Below, in pieces: positions 23,957 through 32,600 of a stretch of DNA of 64,000 nt (the first letter of the stretch is position 1; every line of letters begins with the position of its first letter). A program made the position numbers and the translations under genes. The notes under the pieces are model-generated. The model did not search any database, was not told the origin of the DNA, and worked only from the letters and a program-made list of their open reading frames with translations. This DNA comes from Leifsonia shinshuensis (GTDB lineage: Bacteria; Actinomycetota; Actinomycetes; Actinomycetales; Microbacteriaceae), in assembly GCF_013410375.1 (NCBI RefSeq), contig NZ_JACCFL010000001.1, forward strand, positions 1,798,001 to 1,862,000, given 5' to 3'.

Positions 23957-25210
23957 CTAGGCGCCGACCGGAGCGCGCGGCCCGCGGACGGCGCGCTCCG
24001 GTCGTTCCTGCCGGGTGAACGACAGCACGACGCCGGTGGCCGCGAGGGACGCCACCATCGCCGTCCCGCCCGCGGAGATGAACGGGAGCGGAACGCCCAG
24101 CACCGGCAGCAGGCCGAGTACGACGGCGATGTTCACGAAGGCCTGGAACACCAGCCAGACCAGCACGGTCCCGGTGGTGATCCGGACGACCGGGTCGGCG
24201 GCCGCGCGCACGATGGCGATCAGGATCAGGCCGAGCAGCGCGAACAGCCCGAGCACCAGCGCGGCGCCGATCAGCCCGAGCTCCTCGCCGATCACCGCGA
24301 AGATGAAGTCGGTGTCCGCCGAGGGGAGCCACGACCACTTGGCGTGCGAGTTCCCGAGCCCGACGCCGAAGAGCCGGCCGGAGGCGAGCGCGTAGTGCGC
24401 GTTCTTCACCTGCCAGTCCACGTCCGGGTTGACGGAGCTCGTGCCGCCGAAGAACGCGAAGACGCGGCCGCGGCGCGTCTCGCTCGACAGCGCGAGCAGC
24501 AGCGCCGCGACCGCGACGACGCCGAGCGCGAGGCCCAGGTAGCGCAGGCGCGCCCCCGCGAAGTAGCAGGCGCCGAGCGTGAAGGCGGCCATGACGACGG
24601 TCGTGCCGAGGTCGCCGCCGAGCTGCACTAAGAGCAGCGCCGGGACGACGACGGGAAGCGTCCGCATGGCGAGGGTGCGGCCGTTCGAGGGGTCCACGCC
24701 GCGCGCGCCGAGCGCGGTCCCGAGCCAGACGGCCAGGCCGAGCTTGATGCCCTCCGACGGCTGGCCGGTGATCGGGCCGAGCCGGATCCAGTTGGTGTTG
24801 TCGCCGATCTGCACGCCGAGCGGCGTCGTGATCGCCAGCAGCTGCAGCACGCACGCCGCCAGGAGCAGGACCACCGCCGCCCGCTGGATGACGCGGCGCG
24901 ACAGCAGCGGCACCAGCAGCAGCGCGGCGAGGCCCACGCCGCAGAAGATCCACTGCGACCAGAACCGCCCGAAGAACCCGTTGCCGTCCGAGTGCGACTC
25001 GATGGACGACGACGAGAGCACCATCAGGAGGCCGAAGACGACGAGGAAGACGACGACCGCGACCAGCATGGCGCCGTGCCGTGACGGCGGCCGGAAGGCG
25101 GCCGGGAGACGGACGAGGATGCGGCGTCCCGGGCGCCCGGAGGACGCGTCGGCGGAGGTGTCGGCGGCGGGGCCTGCGGGCGCGGGGGAGTCGAGCGATG
25201 GTGCAGTCAT
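23957..25210 (-). CDS. FtsW/RodA/SpoVE family glycosyltransferase
   Basis: The protein has 417 residues and about ten membrane helices of the SEDS family. It has the hallmarks RRVIQRAAVVLLLAACVLQLLAI, NWIRLGPITGQPSEGIKLGL, the large extracellular loop with SHAKWSWLPSADTDFIFAVIGEELG, and GVPLPFISAGGTAMVASLA. SEDS proteins polymerise lipid II with a class B PBP partner. This copy lies outside a dcw or mrd cluster and has no PBP neighbour. It is probably an FtsW paralogue. ATG 25210 follows a weak GGCGGA. Confidence 0.85.
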   Translation of the reverse strand: MTAPSLDSPAPAGPAADTSADASSGRPGRRILVRLPAAFRPPSRHGAMLVAVVVFLVVFGLLMVLSSSSIESHSDGNGFFGRFWSQWIFCGVGLAALLLVPLLSRRVIQRAAVVLLLAACVLQLLAITTPLGVQIGDNTNWIRLGPITGQPSEGIKLGLAVWLGTALGARGVDPSNGRTLAMRTLPVVVPALLLVQLGGDLGTTVVMAAFTLGACYFAGARLRYLGLALGVVAVAALLLALSSETRRGRVFAFFGGTSSVNPDVDWQVKNAHYALASGRLFGVGLGNSHAKWSWLPSADTDFIFAVIGEELGLIGAALVLGLFALLGLILIAIVRAAADPVVRITTGTVLVWLVFQAFVNIAVVLGLLPVLGVPLPFISAGGTAMVASLAATGVVLSFTRQERPERAVRGPRAPVGA

Positions 25211-25328
25211 GGTGATCCGCCCCAGGCTAGGGCCCCGCGACCCCGCCGCCCGCCGGGCCACCCGGGCCGCGGACGTTTCCTGAGCGATTCCACAGGATCG
25301 GCGCGATCGCGCACCTAGACTGGCGGGC

Positions 25329-26558
25329 ATGGCAGAGAGCGACGCTCCCGCACCTCAGAACCCGTCCGTCCCGCCTGCCCGGGCGCGCTTCCTGTCCCGC
25401 AGGCGGGACCTTCCCGCTCCGGTGGAGCCGGTCGACGCGTCGCTGCCCCGCGGCGTGCGCCTCGCGGGGGCGTGGTCGTGGCGGCTGCTCGTGATCGGCG
25501 CCGTCATCGCCGTCGCGATCTTCCTGATCGTCCAGCTCCGGCTCATCGTCGTCCCCGTGCTGATCGCCGTGCTGCTCGCCGCCCTGCTGGTCCCGTTCAA
25601 GGACCTCCTCGTGCGGCGCCGCTGGCCGCGCTGGCTGGCGATCGTCACGACGCTGCTCACCCTCGTCGTGGTCGTCGGCGGCCTGTTCTACCTCGCCATC
25701 TGGCAGGTCACCAGGGAGAGCCACGAGCTCCAGACGCAGTCCGTCGCCGCCTTCGACGAGCTCCGGCGCTGGCTGACGACCGGGCCGCTCGGGCTCACGA
25801 AGGACCAGATCGACGGCGCGTTCCAGTCGCTGTGGTCATCGCTGCAGCAGGACAGCCAGGTCTACATCTCCGGCGCCCTCTCGATCGGCTCCACGCTGGG
25901 CCACGTGCTCACCGGGGCGCTGCTTACCGTGTTCAGCGTGCTGTTCATCCTCATCGACGGCCGCAGCATCTGGGGCTGGATCGTCCGGATCTTCCCGAAG
26001 AACGCCCGGGCGGCCGTCGACGGCGCGGGCCAGGCCGGCTGGCTGACCCTCCGCAACTTCGCCAAGGTGCAGGTGCTCGTCGCCTCCATCGACGCGCTCG
26101 GCATCGGGCTGGGCGCCTTCTTCCTCGGCCTGCCGCTGGTCATCCCGATCGCGGTCCTGGTCTTCCTCGGGTCGTTCATCCCGATCGTCGGCGCGGTCAT
26201 CACCGGCGCGCTCGCCGTCTTCGTGGCGCTCGTCTTCAAGGGCTGGGTGTTCGCGCTCATCATGCTCGGCGTCGTCCTGCTCGTGCAGCAGATCGAGGGG
26301 CACGTGCTGCAGCCGCTGATCATGGGCACCGCGGTCAAGGTGCACCCGCTCGCCGTCGTGCTGGCGGTCGCCGCAGGCTCGCTGCTGGCCGGCATCCCCG
26401 GCGCCCTGTTCGCCGTGCCGTTCGTCGCCGTGCTCAACGTGATGGTGCACTACGTGTCGTCCGGCGCGTGGCGGTCGCGGCCGCCGGAGGCCACCGCGGC
26501 CCCGGAGGGCGCGATCTGGGAGACGGTCCCGCGGCCCCGGCCGGGGCGCCCCCGGTAG
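25329..26558 (+). CDS. AI-2E family permease
   Basis: The protein has 409 residues. A cytoplasmic leader of about 55 residues precedes eight predicted membrane helices with the family pattern (LRLIVVPVLIAVLLAALLVPF, FLGLPLVIPIAVLVFLGSFIPIVGAVITG, QQIEGHVLQPLIMGTAVKVHPL). Members include the AI-2 exporter TqsA and sodium/proton antiporters, so the substrate is open. A TAGACT -10 ends 7 nt before the ATG, suggesting a leaderless mRNA divergent from the FtsW-like gene. Confidence 0.85.
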   Translation: MAESDAPAPQNPSVPPARARFLSRRRDLPAPVEPVDASLPRGVRLAGAWSWRLLVIGAVIAVAIFLIVQLRLIVVPVLIAVLLAALLVPFKDLLVRRRWPRWLAIVTTLLTLVVVVGGLFYLAIWQVTRESHELQTQSVAAFDELRRWLTTGPLGLTKDQIDGAFQSLWSSLQQDSQVYISGALSIGSTLGHVLTGALLTVFSVLFILIDGRSIWGWIVRIFPKNARAAVDGAGQAGWLTLRNFAKVQVLVASIDALGIGLGAFFLGLPLVIPIAVLVFLGSFIPIVGAVITGALAVFVALVFKGWVFALIMLGVVLLVQQIEGHVLQPLIMGTAVKVHPLAVVLAVAAGSLLAGIPGALFAVPFVAVLNVMVHYVSSGAWRSRPPEATAAPEGAIWETVPRPRPGRPR

Positions 26559-26607
26559 CACCCGTCGCATACATTCAGCGGTATATGACCACGAGTAGGC
26601 TGTGCGA

Positions 26608-27885
26608 GTGGATACCGCGACCGATCCGACGCGCACCCCGTTCGCAGGCCCCGGCCTCGACGAGATCGAGGCCGCGCGCGCGATCGTGGCCCGGGTCGCG
26701 CAGCCCACACCGCTGGAGACCTCCCGCTACCTCACCGACGTGCTCGGCGCGCCGGTCATCCTCAAGTGCGAGAACCTCCAGCGCACCGGCTCCTACAAGA
26801 TCCGCGGCGCCTATCACCGGCTGTCCAAGCTGACGGCCGAGGAGCGGGCGCGCGGCGTCGTCGCCGCCTCGGCGGGGAACCACGCGCAGGGCGTCGCGTT
26901 CGCCGCGCGCGAGCTCGGCATCCACGCCACCATCTTCATGCCGGTCGGCGTCGCCATCCCCAAGTTCCAGGCCACGCGCGCCTACGGCGCCGACGTGGTG
27001 CTGAGCGGCAGCATCGTGGACGAGACGCTGCGCGCCGCGGCCGACTTCGCGGCGGAGACCGGCGCCGTGCTCATCCCGCCGTTCGACCACCGGGACGTCA
27101 TCGCCGGGCAGGGCACCCTCGGGCTCGAGATCCTGGACGAGGTGCCGGGGGTCGAGACCATCGTCGTGCCGATCGGCGGCGGCGGGCTCATCTCCGGCGT
27201 CGCGAGCGCGGTCAAGCAGCGCGCCGCGCAGGAGGGGCGCACCATCCGCGTGATCGGCGTGCAGGCGGCCAACGCCGCCGCCTACCCGGCGTCGCTCGCG
27301 GCCGGCGAGCCCACCGAGATCGGCCTGGTCGCGACCATCGCCGACGGCATCGCCGTCAGCAAGCCGGGCGCCCTCAACTTCGAGATCATCCGCGACGCGG
27401 TGGACGCCGTGGTGACGGTCACCGAGGACGACATCGCCCGCGCCCTGCTGGTGCTCCTGGAGCGCGCGAAGCTGGTCGTCGAGCCCGCCGGCGCGGTCGG
27501 CGTCGCGGCGATCCTCGCCGGGCTCATCCCCGCGCCCGAGAATGGCGCGGAGCCCGGACCCGTCGTGGCGATCCTCTCCGGCGGCAACATCGACCCGCTG
27601 CTCATGCAGCGCGTCATCGCGCACGGCCTCGCGGCCTCCGACCGCTACCTGCGGCTCTCGATCATGCTCCCGGACCGGCCCGGGCAGCTCGCCCGCATCG
27701 CCGAGATCCTCGCCGGCGTCAACGCCAACGTGGTGGAGGTGCTGCACACGCGGCACGGCAACGGCCTGCAGCTCAGCCAGGTGGAGCTCGTCGTCTCGGT
27801 GGAGACGCGCGGCACGGAGCACCGGCAGCAGGTCATCCAGGTGCTGCGCTCGGCCGGCTACGACCCGGTCCTCGAAGAGGAATGA
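26608..27885 (+). CDS. ilvA: Threonine ammonia-lyase
   Basis: The protein has 425 residues. The PLP lysine K64 lies in TGSYKIRGAYH, and the phosphate-binding glycine loop IGGGGLISG follows in the catalytic domain (about 15-325). One C-terminal ACT-like regulatory domain (about 345-420) is present. It converts threonine to 2-oxobutyrate and ammonia for isoleucine synthesis; the single ACT domain resembles the actinobacterial short form. GTG 26608 is preferred to GTG 26602 because a TAGGCT -10 (26596-26601) then lies 6 nt upstream. Confidence 0.9.
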   Translation: MDTATDPTRTPFAGPGLDEIEAARAIVARVAQPTPLETSRYLTDVLGAPVILKCENLQRTGSYKIRGAYHRLSKLTAEERARGVVAASAGNHAQGVAFAARELGIHATIFMPVGVAIPKFQATRAYGADVVLSGSIVDETLRAAADFAAETGAVLIPPFDHRDVIAGQGTLGLEILDEVPGVETIVVPIGGGGLISGVASAVKQRAAQEGRTIRVIGVQAANAAAYPASLAAGEPTEIGLVATIADGIAVSKPGALNFEIIRDAVDAVVTVTEDDIARALLVLLERAKLVVEPAGAVGVAAILAGLIPAPENGAEPGPVVAILSGGNIDPLLMQRVIAHGLAASDRYLRLSIMLPDRPGQLARIAEILAGVNANVVEVLHTRHGNGLQLSQVELVVSVETRGTEHRQQVIQVLRSAGYDPVLEEE

Positions 27886-27888
27886 GAA

Positions 27889-27957
27889 ACCGCCGAGTCC
27901 GCAGAAAGTCTGCGTACTCGGCGGTTCCAGGCTGAATTTTCGCGTACTCGGCGGTTA
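27889..27957. repeat. Family A palindromic repeat, copy 2
   Basis: One left arm (ACCGCCGAGTCCGCAGAAAG, from 27889) and two right arms with GCGTACTCGGCGGTT (27912-27926 and 27940-27954 region) form alternative hairpins. The element lies between the convergent ilvA and greA genes and touches the greA stop codon. Confidence 0.7.
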
Positions 27958-28446
27958 CTGGCCCGTGTAGGTGTCCACCTTGGTGATCTCGACGGCGATC
28001 TGGCGGCCGTTCGGGGCGGTGTACTCCGTCTTGTCGCCGACCTTGAGGCCGAGGATGGCGGAGCCGAGCGGGCTCTGCTCGCTGTAGACGGGGAGTTCGG
28101 TGCCGGCGGCGATCTCGCGGTTGCCGATCAGGAAGACGCTCTCGTCGCCCGCGATGGTCGCGGTGATGACGGTGCCGGGCTCCACGACGCCGTGGCTCTG
28201 GGGCGCCTCGCCGACGGTGGCGCTGCGCAGCAGGTTGGTCAGCTGCACGATGCGGGCCTCGATCTTGCCCTGCTCGTCCTTCGCGGCGTGGTAGCCGCCG
28301 TTCTCCTTGAGGTCGCCCTCTTCGCGGGCCGCCTCGATGCGCTTGGCGATCTCGTTGCGGCCGTTGACGCTGAGCTCCTCGAGTTCGGCCGAGAGCCGAT
28401 CGTACGCGTCCTGGGTCAGAAACGTGACCTGAGACTCCTGGGACAT
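27955..28446 (-). CDS. greA: Transcription elongation factor GreA
   Basis: The protein has 163 residues. The N-terminal coiled coil (about 10-80) carries the tip residues in EEGDLKENGGYHAAKDEQGKIEARI (D and E that enter the RNA polymerase channel), and the C-terminal FKBP-like domain (LKVGDKTEYTAPNGRQIAVEI) follows. It stimulates transcript cleavage in backtracked RNA polymerase. The neighbouring DUF4307 gene is the usual actinobacterial partner. Confidence 0.95.
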   Translation of the reverse strand: MSQESQVTFLTQDAYDRLSAELEELSVNGRNEIAKRIEAAREEGDLKENGGYHAAKDEQGKIEARIVQLTNLLRSATVGEAPQSHGVVEPGTVITATIAGDESVFLIGNREIAAGTELPVYSEQSPLGSAILGLKVGDKTEYTAPNGRQIAVEITKVDTYTGQ

Positions 28447-28533
28447 GATGAACTCCTTCGCGTCTGCGGCGTACGCCGCGTCGGCTGATGACCGGCCGGA
28501 GCCGATCGGAACAGTGCCGGTGGGTAAAGTAGA

Positions 28534-28555
28534 CGCCCCGGCCTCGGCCGGGGCG
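28534..28555 (-). terminator. Hairpin terminator between DUF4307 and greA
   Basis: CGCCCCGGCC (28534-28543) and GGCCGGGGCG (28546-28555) pair perfectly. The hairpin lies downstream of the DUF4307 stop in its reading direction. No T tract follows, so termination efficiency is uncertain. Confidence 0.5.
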
Positions 28556-28568
28556 TATCCAGAGAATG

Positions 28569-28985
28569 TTAGGTCAGCCAGCAGGTGTTAATCAAACCCG
28601 TGTTGCTCTGGCTGATGGTCCGGATCGTCTCGGTGTGCGTCGAGACCCGGGAATCCGAGCCGGGGTAGCTCACGATCCGCCAGCCCACGATGGCGTAGTC
28701 CTGGTTGAGCGCCTGGATGGCGCAGGTGACGCCGGTTCCCGGCTGGGCGTTGATGGTGAAGGTGATCCGCACATGGTGTGCATCCGGGATCACGTACGCG
28801 GTGTCCGTGGTCTCCAGGTCGGCCTGGTTGTTGTCCCAGCCGGCCCAGAACACCCACGCGGTCACCACCGCGACGACGCCGAGCGCGCCGCCGATCAGCA
28901 GCCAGCGGTCGCGGCGGCGGCGCTTCGGGGTGCGGCCGTAGCGGGATTCGAGGGTCTCGGAGGTCGCCTCGGTCACGCGTGCCAT
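28569..28985 (-). CDS. DUF4307 family membrane protein
   Basis: The protein has 138 residues. A basic cytoplasmic stretch (RYGRTPKRRRRDRW) precedes one membrane helix (about 29-48) and an extracytoplasmic beta domain with two Cys (VTCAIQALN, INTCWL) that could form a disulfide. It matches the DUF4307 family found beside greA and mca in actinobacteria (M. tuberculosis Rv1081c). The role is unknown. Confidence 0.8.
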   Translation of the reverse strand: MARVTEATSETLESRYGRTPKRRRRDRWLLIGGALGVVAVVTAWVFWAGWDNNQADLETTDTAYVIPDAHHVRITFTINAQPGTGVTCAIQALNQDYAIVGWRIVSYPGSDSRVSTHTETIRTISQSNTGLINTCWLT

Positions 28986-29070
28986 CTACTCGCCGTCCGC
29001 CTCTCCGGGCCTACGTTCAGGCCCGCCGTCGGGGCGACGGTAGGCTGAGACAAGACTAGGAGACGAAGCT

Positions 29071-29168
29071 GTGAATCGCGCTTCGCGCCTCCCGCACCAG
29101 CCGATCCGAAAGCGATGATCCCCATGCGTCAGAACGACCTGTCCGCCGTGTCCGTGGCGGCCGTGTGA
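29071..29168 (+). other. Two overlapping mini-ORFs upstream of the small membrane protein
   Basis: GTG 29071, with AGGAGACGAAG just upstream, opens a 15-codon frame ending 29118. Its TGA overlaps ATG 29115 of a 17-codon frame ending 29168, whose TGA overlaps the start of the next gene. A TAGGCT -10 lies at 29041-29046. The chain looks translationally coupled. It occupies the place where mca stands in related genomes. Leader peptides or remnants of a deletion are both possible. Confidence 0.35.
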
Positions 29169-29434
29169 TGGGCGGGCTGCTGCTGCAGGCGGGGATCTGG
29201 CTCGCCGCCACCCCGACGCCCTCGCCGACCTCCGGCCCGAGCGACGACGCCGTCACGCCCGGCGTCGTGGGCTTCACGGTCACCTTCCTGATCGCGATCG
29301 CGGCGGTGCTGCTGATCCTGGACATGACCCGCCGCATCCGCCGGCTCCGCTACCGCGAGGAGATCGCGCAGAAGCTGGACGCCGAGCAGCGCGACGCGGC
29401 GCAGGACGGCGCGGACGGCGACGCCAAGGACTGA
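29168..29434 (+). CDS. Small membrane protein (Rv1083-like position)
   Basis: The protein has 88 residues. A weak N-terminal hydrophobic segment and PTPSPTSGPS linker precede one strong membrane helix (about 33-54), then a charged helix (RRIRRLRYREEIAQKLDAEQRDAA). Proteins of this type follow mca in actinobacteria. GTG 29165 is an alternative start. Here it follows two mini-ORFs with overlapping stop/start codons. The role is unknown. Confidence 0.65.
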   Translation: MGGLLLQAGIWLAATPTPSPTSGPSDDAVTPGVVGFTVTFLIAIAAVLLILDMTRRIRRLRYREEIAQKLDAEQRDAAQDGADGDAKD

Positions 29435-29482
29435 CGCCCCGCGGCCGCACGCTTAGGGTGTCAGCCGTTATGGTCCCCGGCG

Positions 29483-30286
29483 TCAGCCGTTGTACGCGGG
29501 GTGCAGCGCGATCAGCAGCGTGGCCGTCCAGTGGCAGAGGAACGCCAGCACCGTCAGGGTGTGGAAGATCTCGTGGAAGCCGAACACCCCGGGGACCGGG
29601 TTCGGCTTCTTGATGCCGTAGATGACCGCGCCGATCGTGTAGAGCACGCCGCCGACGCAGACCAGGACCATCATGGCCACGTTGGCGTTCACCAGGTCGA
29701 CGATGTACATCATCGCCGCCCAGCCGAGCAGCAGGTAGATCGGCACGTACAGCCACCGCGGCGCCGTGATCCAGAACACCCGGAAACCGATGCCGAGCAG
29801 CGCGCCGCCCCACACGATGCAGAGCAGCAGGATGCCCTTCTGCGGCGGGAGGGCGAGCACGGCGAGCGGCGTGTAGGTGCCGGCGATCAGCAGGAAGATG
29901 TTGGCGTGGTCGATGCGCTTGAGCACGACCTTGGTGCGCGGCCGCCAGTTGAAGCGGTGGTAGAGCGCGGAGTTGCCGAAGAGCAGCATCGAGGTGAGCA
30001 TGAAGACCGCGGACGCCCACTTGGCGGGCGCGCCGTGCGCCAGGCAGATGAGCACGATGCCGGCGGCGATCGTCACCGGGAACGTGCCGGCGTGGATCCA
30101 GCCGCGCCAGGTCGGCTTGAGCTCGGCCGGATGGGCGGGCGACGCGTCCAGCAGCGGGATGTTCGGCAGCAGCGGGCCGCGCGAGTCGTCCGTCTTGACC
30201 GCGGCGTCGGAGGGCGGGAGATCGGCGATCGGCTCGGCGAGCAGCTCGGCGACGTCCTCGGGCTCGGGGGCGTTTCGCGGCGTCAT
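29483..30286 (-). CDS. Hemolysin III family (PAQR) membrane protein
   Basis: The protein has 267 residues: an acidic cytoplasmic leader of about 60 residues and seven membrane helices. Family motifs are SALYHRFNW, RIDHANIFLLIAGTYTPL and FHEIFHTLTVLAF, whose His residues resemble the PAQR metal site. The bacterial members (YqfA/TrhA) are implicated in membrane energetics or homeostasis rather than proven hemolysis. It lies beside the prenyl transferase, as in M. tuberculosis (Rv1085c/Rv1086). Confidence 0.88.
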   Translation of the reverse strand: MTPRNAPEPEDVAELLAEPIADLPPSDAAVKTDDSRGPLLPNIPLLDASPAHPAELKPTWRGWIHAGTFPVTIAAGIVLICLAHGAPAKWASAVFMLTSMLLFGNSALYHRFNWRPRTKVVLKRIDHANIFLLIAGTYTPLAVLALPPQKGILLLCIVWGGALLGIGFRVFWITAPRWLYVPIYLLLGWAAMMYIVDLVNANVAMMVLVCVGGVLYTIGAVIYGIKKPNPVPGVFGFHEIFHTLTVLAFLCHWTATLLIALHPAYNG

Positions 30287-30357
30287 GGAGCAAGAGTAGG
30301 GGAGACGGGTGGCCGGATGCTGGGAACCCGGCCGTTCGGGCGCGCTAACGTAGCTGC

Positions 30358-31152
30358 GTGAGCAGACGGAGTTCGGACACGGCCAACGGGCTGCTCTACG
30401 GCCTCTACCAGAAGCGGCTGCGGCGCGACCTCGCCGGCGTCGGCCCCGGGTCGCTGCCGCGCCACGTCGCGATGATCATCGACGGCAACCGGCGGTGGGC
30501 CAGGCAGGCCGGCATGACGACGGTCGCGCACGGCCACCGGGCGGGCGCGGCCAAGATGCGCGAGTTCCTGGAGTGGTGCGACGACCTCGGCATCGAGGTG
30601 GTGACGCTCTACCTGCTGTCGTCGGACAACCTGACCAACCGGCCGAGCTCCGAGCTCTCCGACCTGATCGAGATCATCGCCGAGCTGGCGGACGACCTCT
30701 CCCGCTACCGGGACTGGCGGGTCAAGCACGTCGGCTCGACCGCCGGCCTCCCGGAGCGGCTGGTCGGCTCCCTGGCGGATGCCGAGAAGCGCACGGCCGA
30801 CAAGAAGGGCATGCACATCAACCTCGCGGTCGGCTACGGCGGCCGCAAGGAGATCACCGACGCGATGCGCAGCATCGTCGCGGCGCACTCGGCGGAGGGC
30901 GGCAGCCTGGAGACGCTCGCCGACCTCCTCACCCCCGACCTGATCGGCGCCCACCTCTACACCGGCGGCCAGCCCGACCCGGACCTCGTCATCCGCACCT
31001 CGGGGGAGCAGCGGCTGAGCGACTTCATGCTGTGGCAGAGCGCGCACAGCGAGTTCTACTTCGTGGAGGCTCTCGGCCCGGACCTGCGCGAGGTCGACTT
31101 CCTGCGCGCGATGCGCGACTACTCCCGCCGCCAGCGCCGCTACGGCTCCTGA
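30358..31152 (+). CDS. uppS: cis-Prenyl transferase (isoprenyl diphosphate synthase)
   Basis: The protein has 264 residues. The diphosphate-binding D42 sits in MIIDGNRRWARQAG. The family region RTSGEQRLSDFMLWQ and the C-terminal arginines (YSRRQRRYG) are present. It adds isopentenyl diphosphate in cis, making short-chain Z-prenyl or decaprenyl diphosphate for cell-wall lipid carriers. Product length cannot be read; the Rv1086-like position favours the short-chain type. GTG start, with TAACGT 6 nt upstream (30346-30351). Confidence 0.9.
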   Translation: MSRRSSDTANGLLYGLYQKRLRRDLAGVGPGSLPRHVAMIIDGNRRWARQAGMTTVAHGHRAGAAKMREFLEWCDDLGIEVVTLYLLSSDNLTNRPSSELSDLIEIIAELADDLSRYRDWRVKHVGSTAGLPERLVGSLADAEKRTADKKGMHINLAVGYGGRKEITDAMRSIVAAHSAEGGSLETLADLLTPDLIGAHLYTGGQPDPDLVIRTSGEQRLSDFMLWQSAHSEFYFVEALGPDLREVDFLRAMRDYSRRQRRYGS

Positions 31153-31168
31153 CCTTCGCGGCTGCCGA

Positions 31169-31233
31169 GCCGCCGAGTACGCGCGAAATCCGCTGAAAAC
31201 GCCCGAGTACGCAGAGAATTCGCGTACTCGGCC
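31169..31233. repeat. Family A palindromic repeat, copy 3
   Basis: Two left arms CCGAGTACGC (31173-31182, 31203-31212) and one right arm GCGTACTCGG (31222-31231) occur here, the mirror of copies 1 and 2. This copy lies between two co-directional genes. Confidence 0.7.
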
Positions 31234-31266
31234 GCTGCGACGGCAGGATGGTCCCCGGAGGTCACG

Positions 31267-32385
31267 ATGACGACGATCGAGGAGTTCGCCGCGGGGTTCG
31301 GCGAGGAGCCGGGGTACCTGGACTACGGGCGCGTCGGGCCGCTGTCGGCGACGGTGCGCGCGGAGGCGCTCGGACAGTACGAGGCGCTCGCCAAGGCGCG
31401 CTTCGGGACCGTCGACCGGATGCACGCCGAGAACGGCCGCGTGCGCGACGCGATCTCCGCGCTGACCGGCTTCCCGGCCGAGCAGATCGCCTTCCAGCCG
31501 AACGCTTCCACCGGCCTCATGCACGCCGCGTTCGGGCTCACCGGCGGCGACGTGCTGCTCTCGCGCGCCGAGTTCCCGAGCGTCACCTACGCCGCCGTCC
31601 GCGCCGCGCAGGCCATGCGCGTCGTGACGCCGGTGTGGCTGGAGACCGACCACGGCCGGGTCACCCCGGCGCAGCTCAAGGAGCAGCTCACCGACTCCAC
31701 GACCGCGGTGATGGTAAGCCTGGTCGACTCGCGGACCGGGTACCTCGCCGACATCGACGGCATCCGCCAGGTGATCGGCGACCGGCTCCTGATCGTGGAC
31801 GCCATCCAGGGCTTCGGCGTGACCGACGCGCCGTACGAGGTGGCGGACGTCGTCGTCTCCGGCGGCCAGAAGTGGACGAGGGCGGGCTGGGGCACGGGCT
31901 TCATCGCGCTCAGCGAGCGCGCGATCGAGCACCTGACTCCGGTCTTCAGCGGCTGGGTCGGCACCGGCGCGGGCGAGAGCTGGGACGAGGTGCTCGACCC
32001 GGCGAAGGGGGCGTCCGCCTTCACCGTGTCGAACGCGGACCCGGTGGGCGAGGCGCGCTTCGCCGCCGCGCTGGAGGAGATCGCCGCGGTCGGCGTCCCG
32101 GAGATCGCCACGGCGATCTCGGACGTCGCCGAGCGCGTCATCGACCTCGCCGACGAGTTCGCGGTGCCCGTCACCTCCTCCCGCAACGCCGCCGAGCGCG
32201 CCGGGATCGTCGTGCTGGAGCCGCTGCCTGAGCAGCTCACCGTGCTCGCGGCCTCCCTCTTCAACCACGGGGTGTCCGCCCGGGTGCGCACGACCAGCGT
32301 GCGCCTGAGCGTGCACGCCGGGACGACGGAGGAGACGCTGGACATGCTGCGCGCCGCCTTCACCTCGTACGCCTCGGCGGCCTGA
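31267..32385 (+). CDS. Aminotransferase class V family protein
   Basis: The protein has 372 residues of PLP fold type I. The PLP-binding region includes IVDAIQGFGVTDAPYE (Asp) and the lysine in VSGGQKWTRAGWGTGF. Length and motifs fit cysteine desulfurase-like or kynureninase-like class V enzymes, but no catalytic Cys loop of IscS/SufS type is evident, so the substrate is open. ATG 31267 has GGAGG 6 nt upstream. Confidence 0.8.
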   Translation: MTTIEEFAAGFGEEPGYLDYGRVGPLSATVRAEALGQYEALAKARFGTVDRMHAENGRVRDAISALTGFPAEQIAFQPNASTGLMHAAFGLTGGDVLLSRAEFPSVTYAAVRAAQAMRVVTPVWLETDHGRVTPAQLKEQLTDSTTAVMVSLVDSRTGYLADIDGIRQVIGDRLLIVDAIQGFGVTDAPYEVADVVVSGGQKWTRAGWGTGFIALSERAIEHLTPVFSGWVGTGAGESWDEVLDPAKGASAFTVSNADPVGEARFAAALEEIAAVGVPEIATAISDVAERVIDLADEFAVPVTSSRNAAERAGIVVLEPLPEQLTVLAASLFNHGVSARVRTTSVRLSVHAGTTEETLDMLRAAFTSYASAA

Positions 32386-32600
32386 TCCCGCGCCTCCCAT
32401 AACTGGGGGTGAAGTTCACCTGAACGAAACACGACACGCGGCCCTCCGTGCCCCGGGTGTCGGCCGTCCGGCGTACGTTCGACTCATCGGGCACGGCGCC
32501 CGATCGAGACGGCCACATAAGTTCGTTTCGAGACCAACTGGCCGGCTCGCCAATGATCCGCCGGCTCCTGCGGAAGCGGAGCGGCGGGGTGGGAGTGGTC

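Noticed and set aside
30283..32400. 705-codon minus frame opposite the prenyl transferase and aminotransferase
   Set aside because: Antisense shadow; both plus-strand genes have full family motifs.
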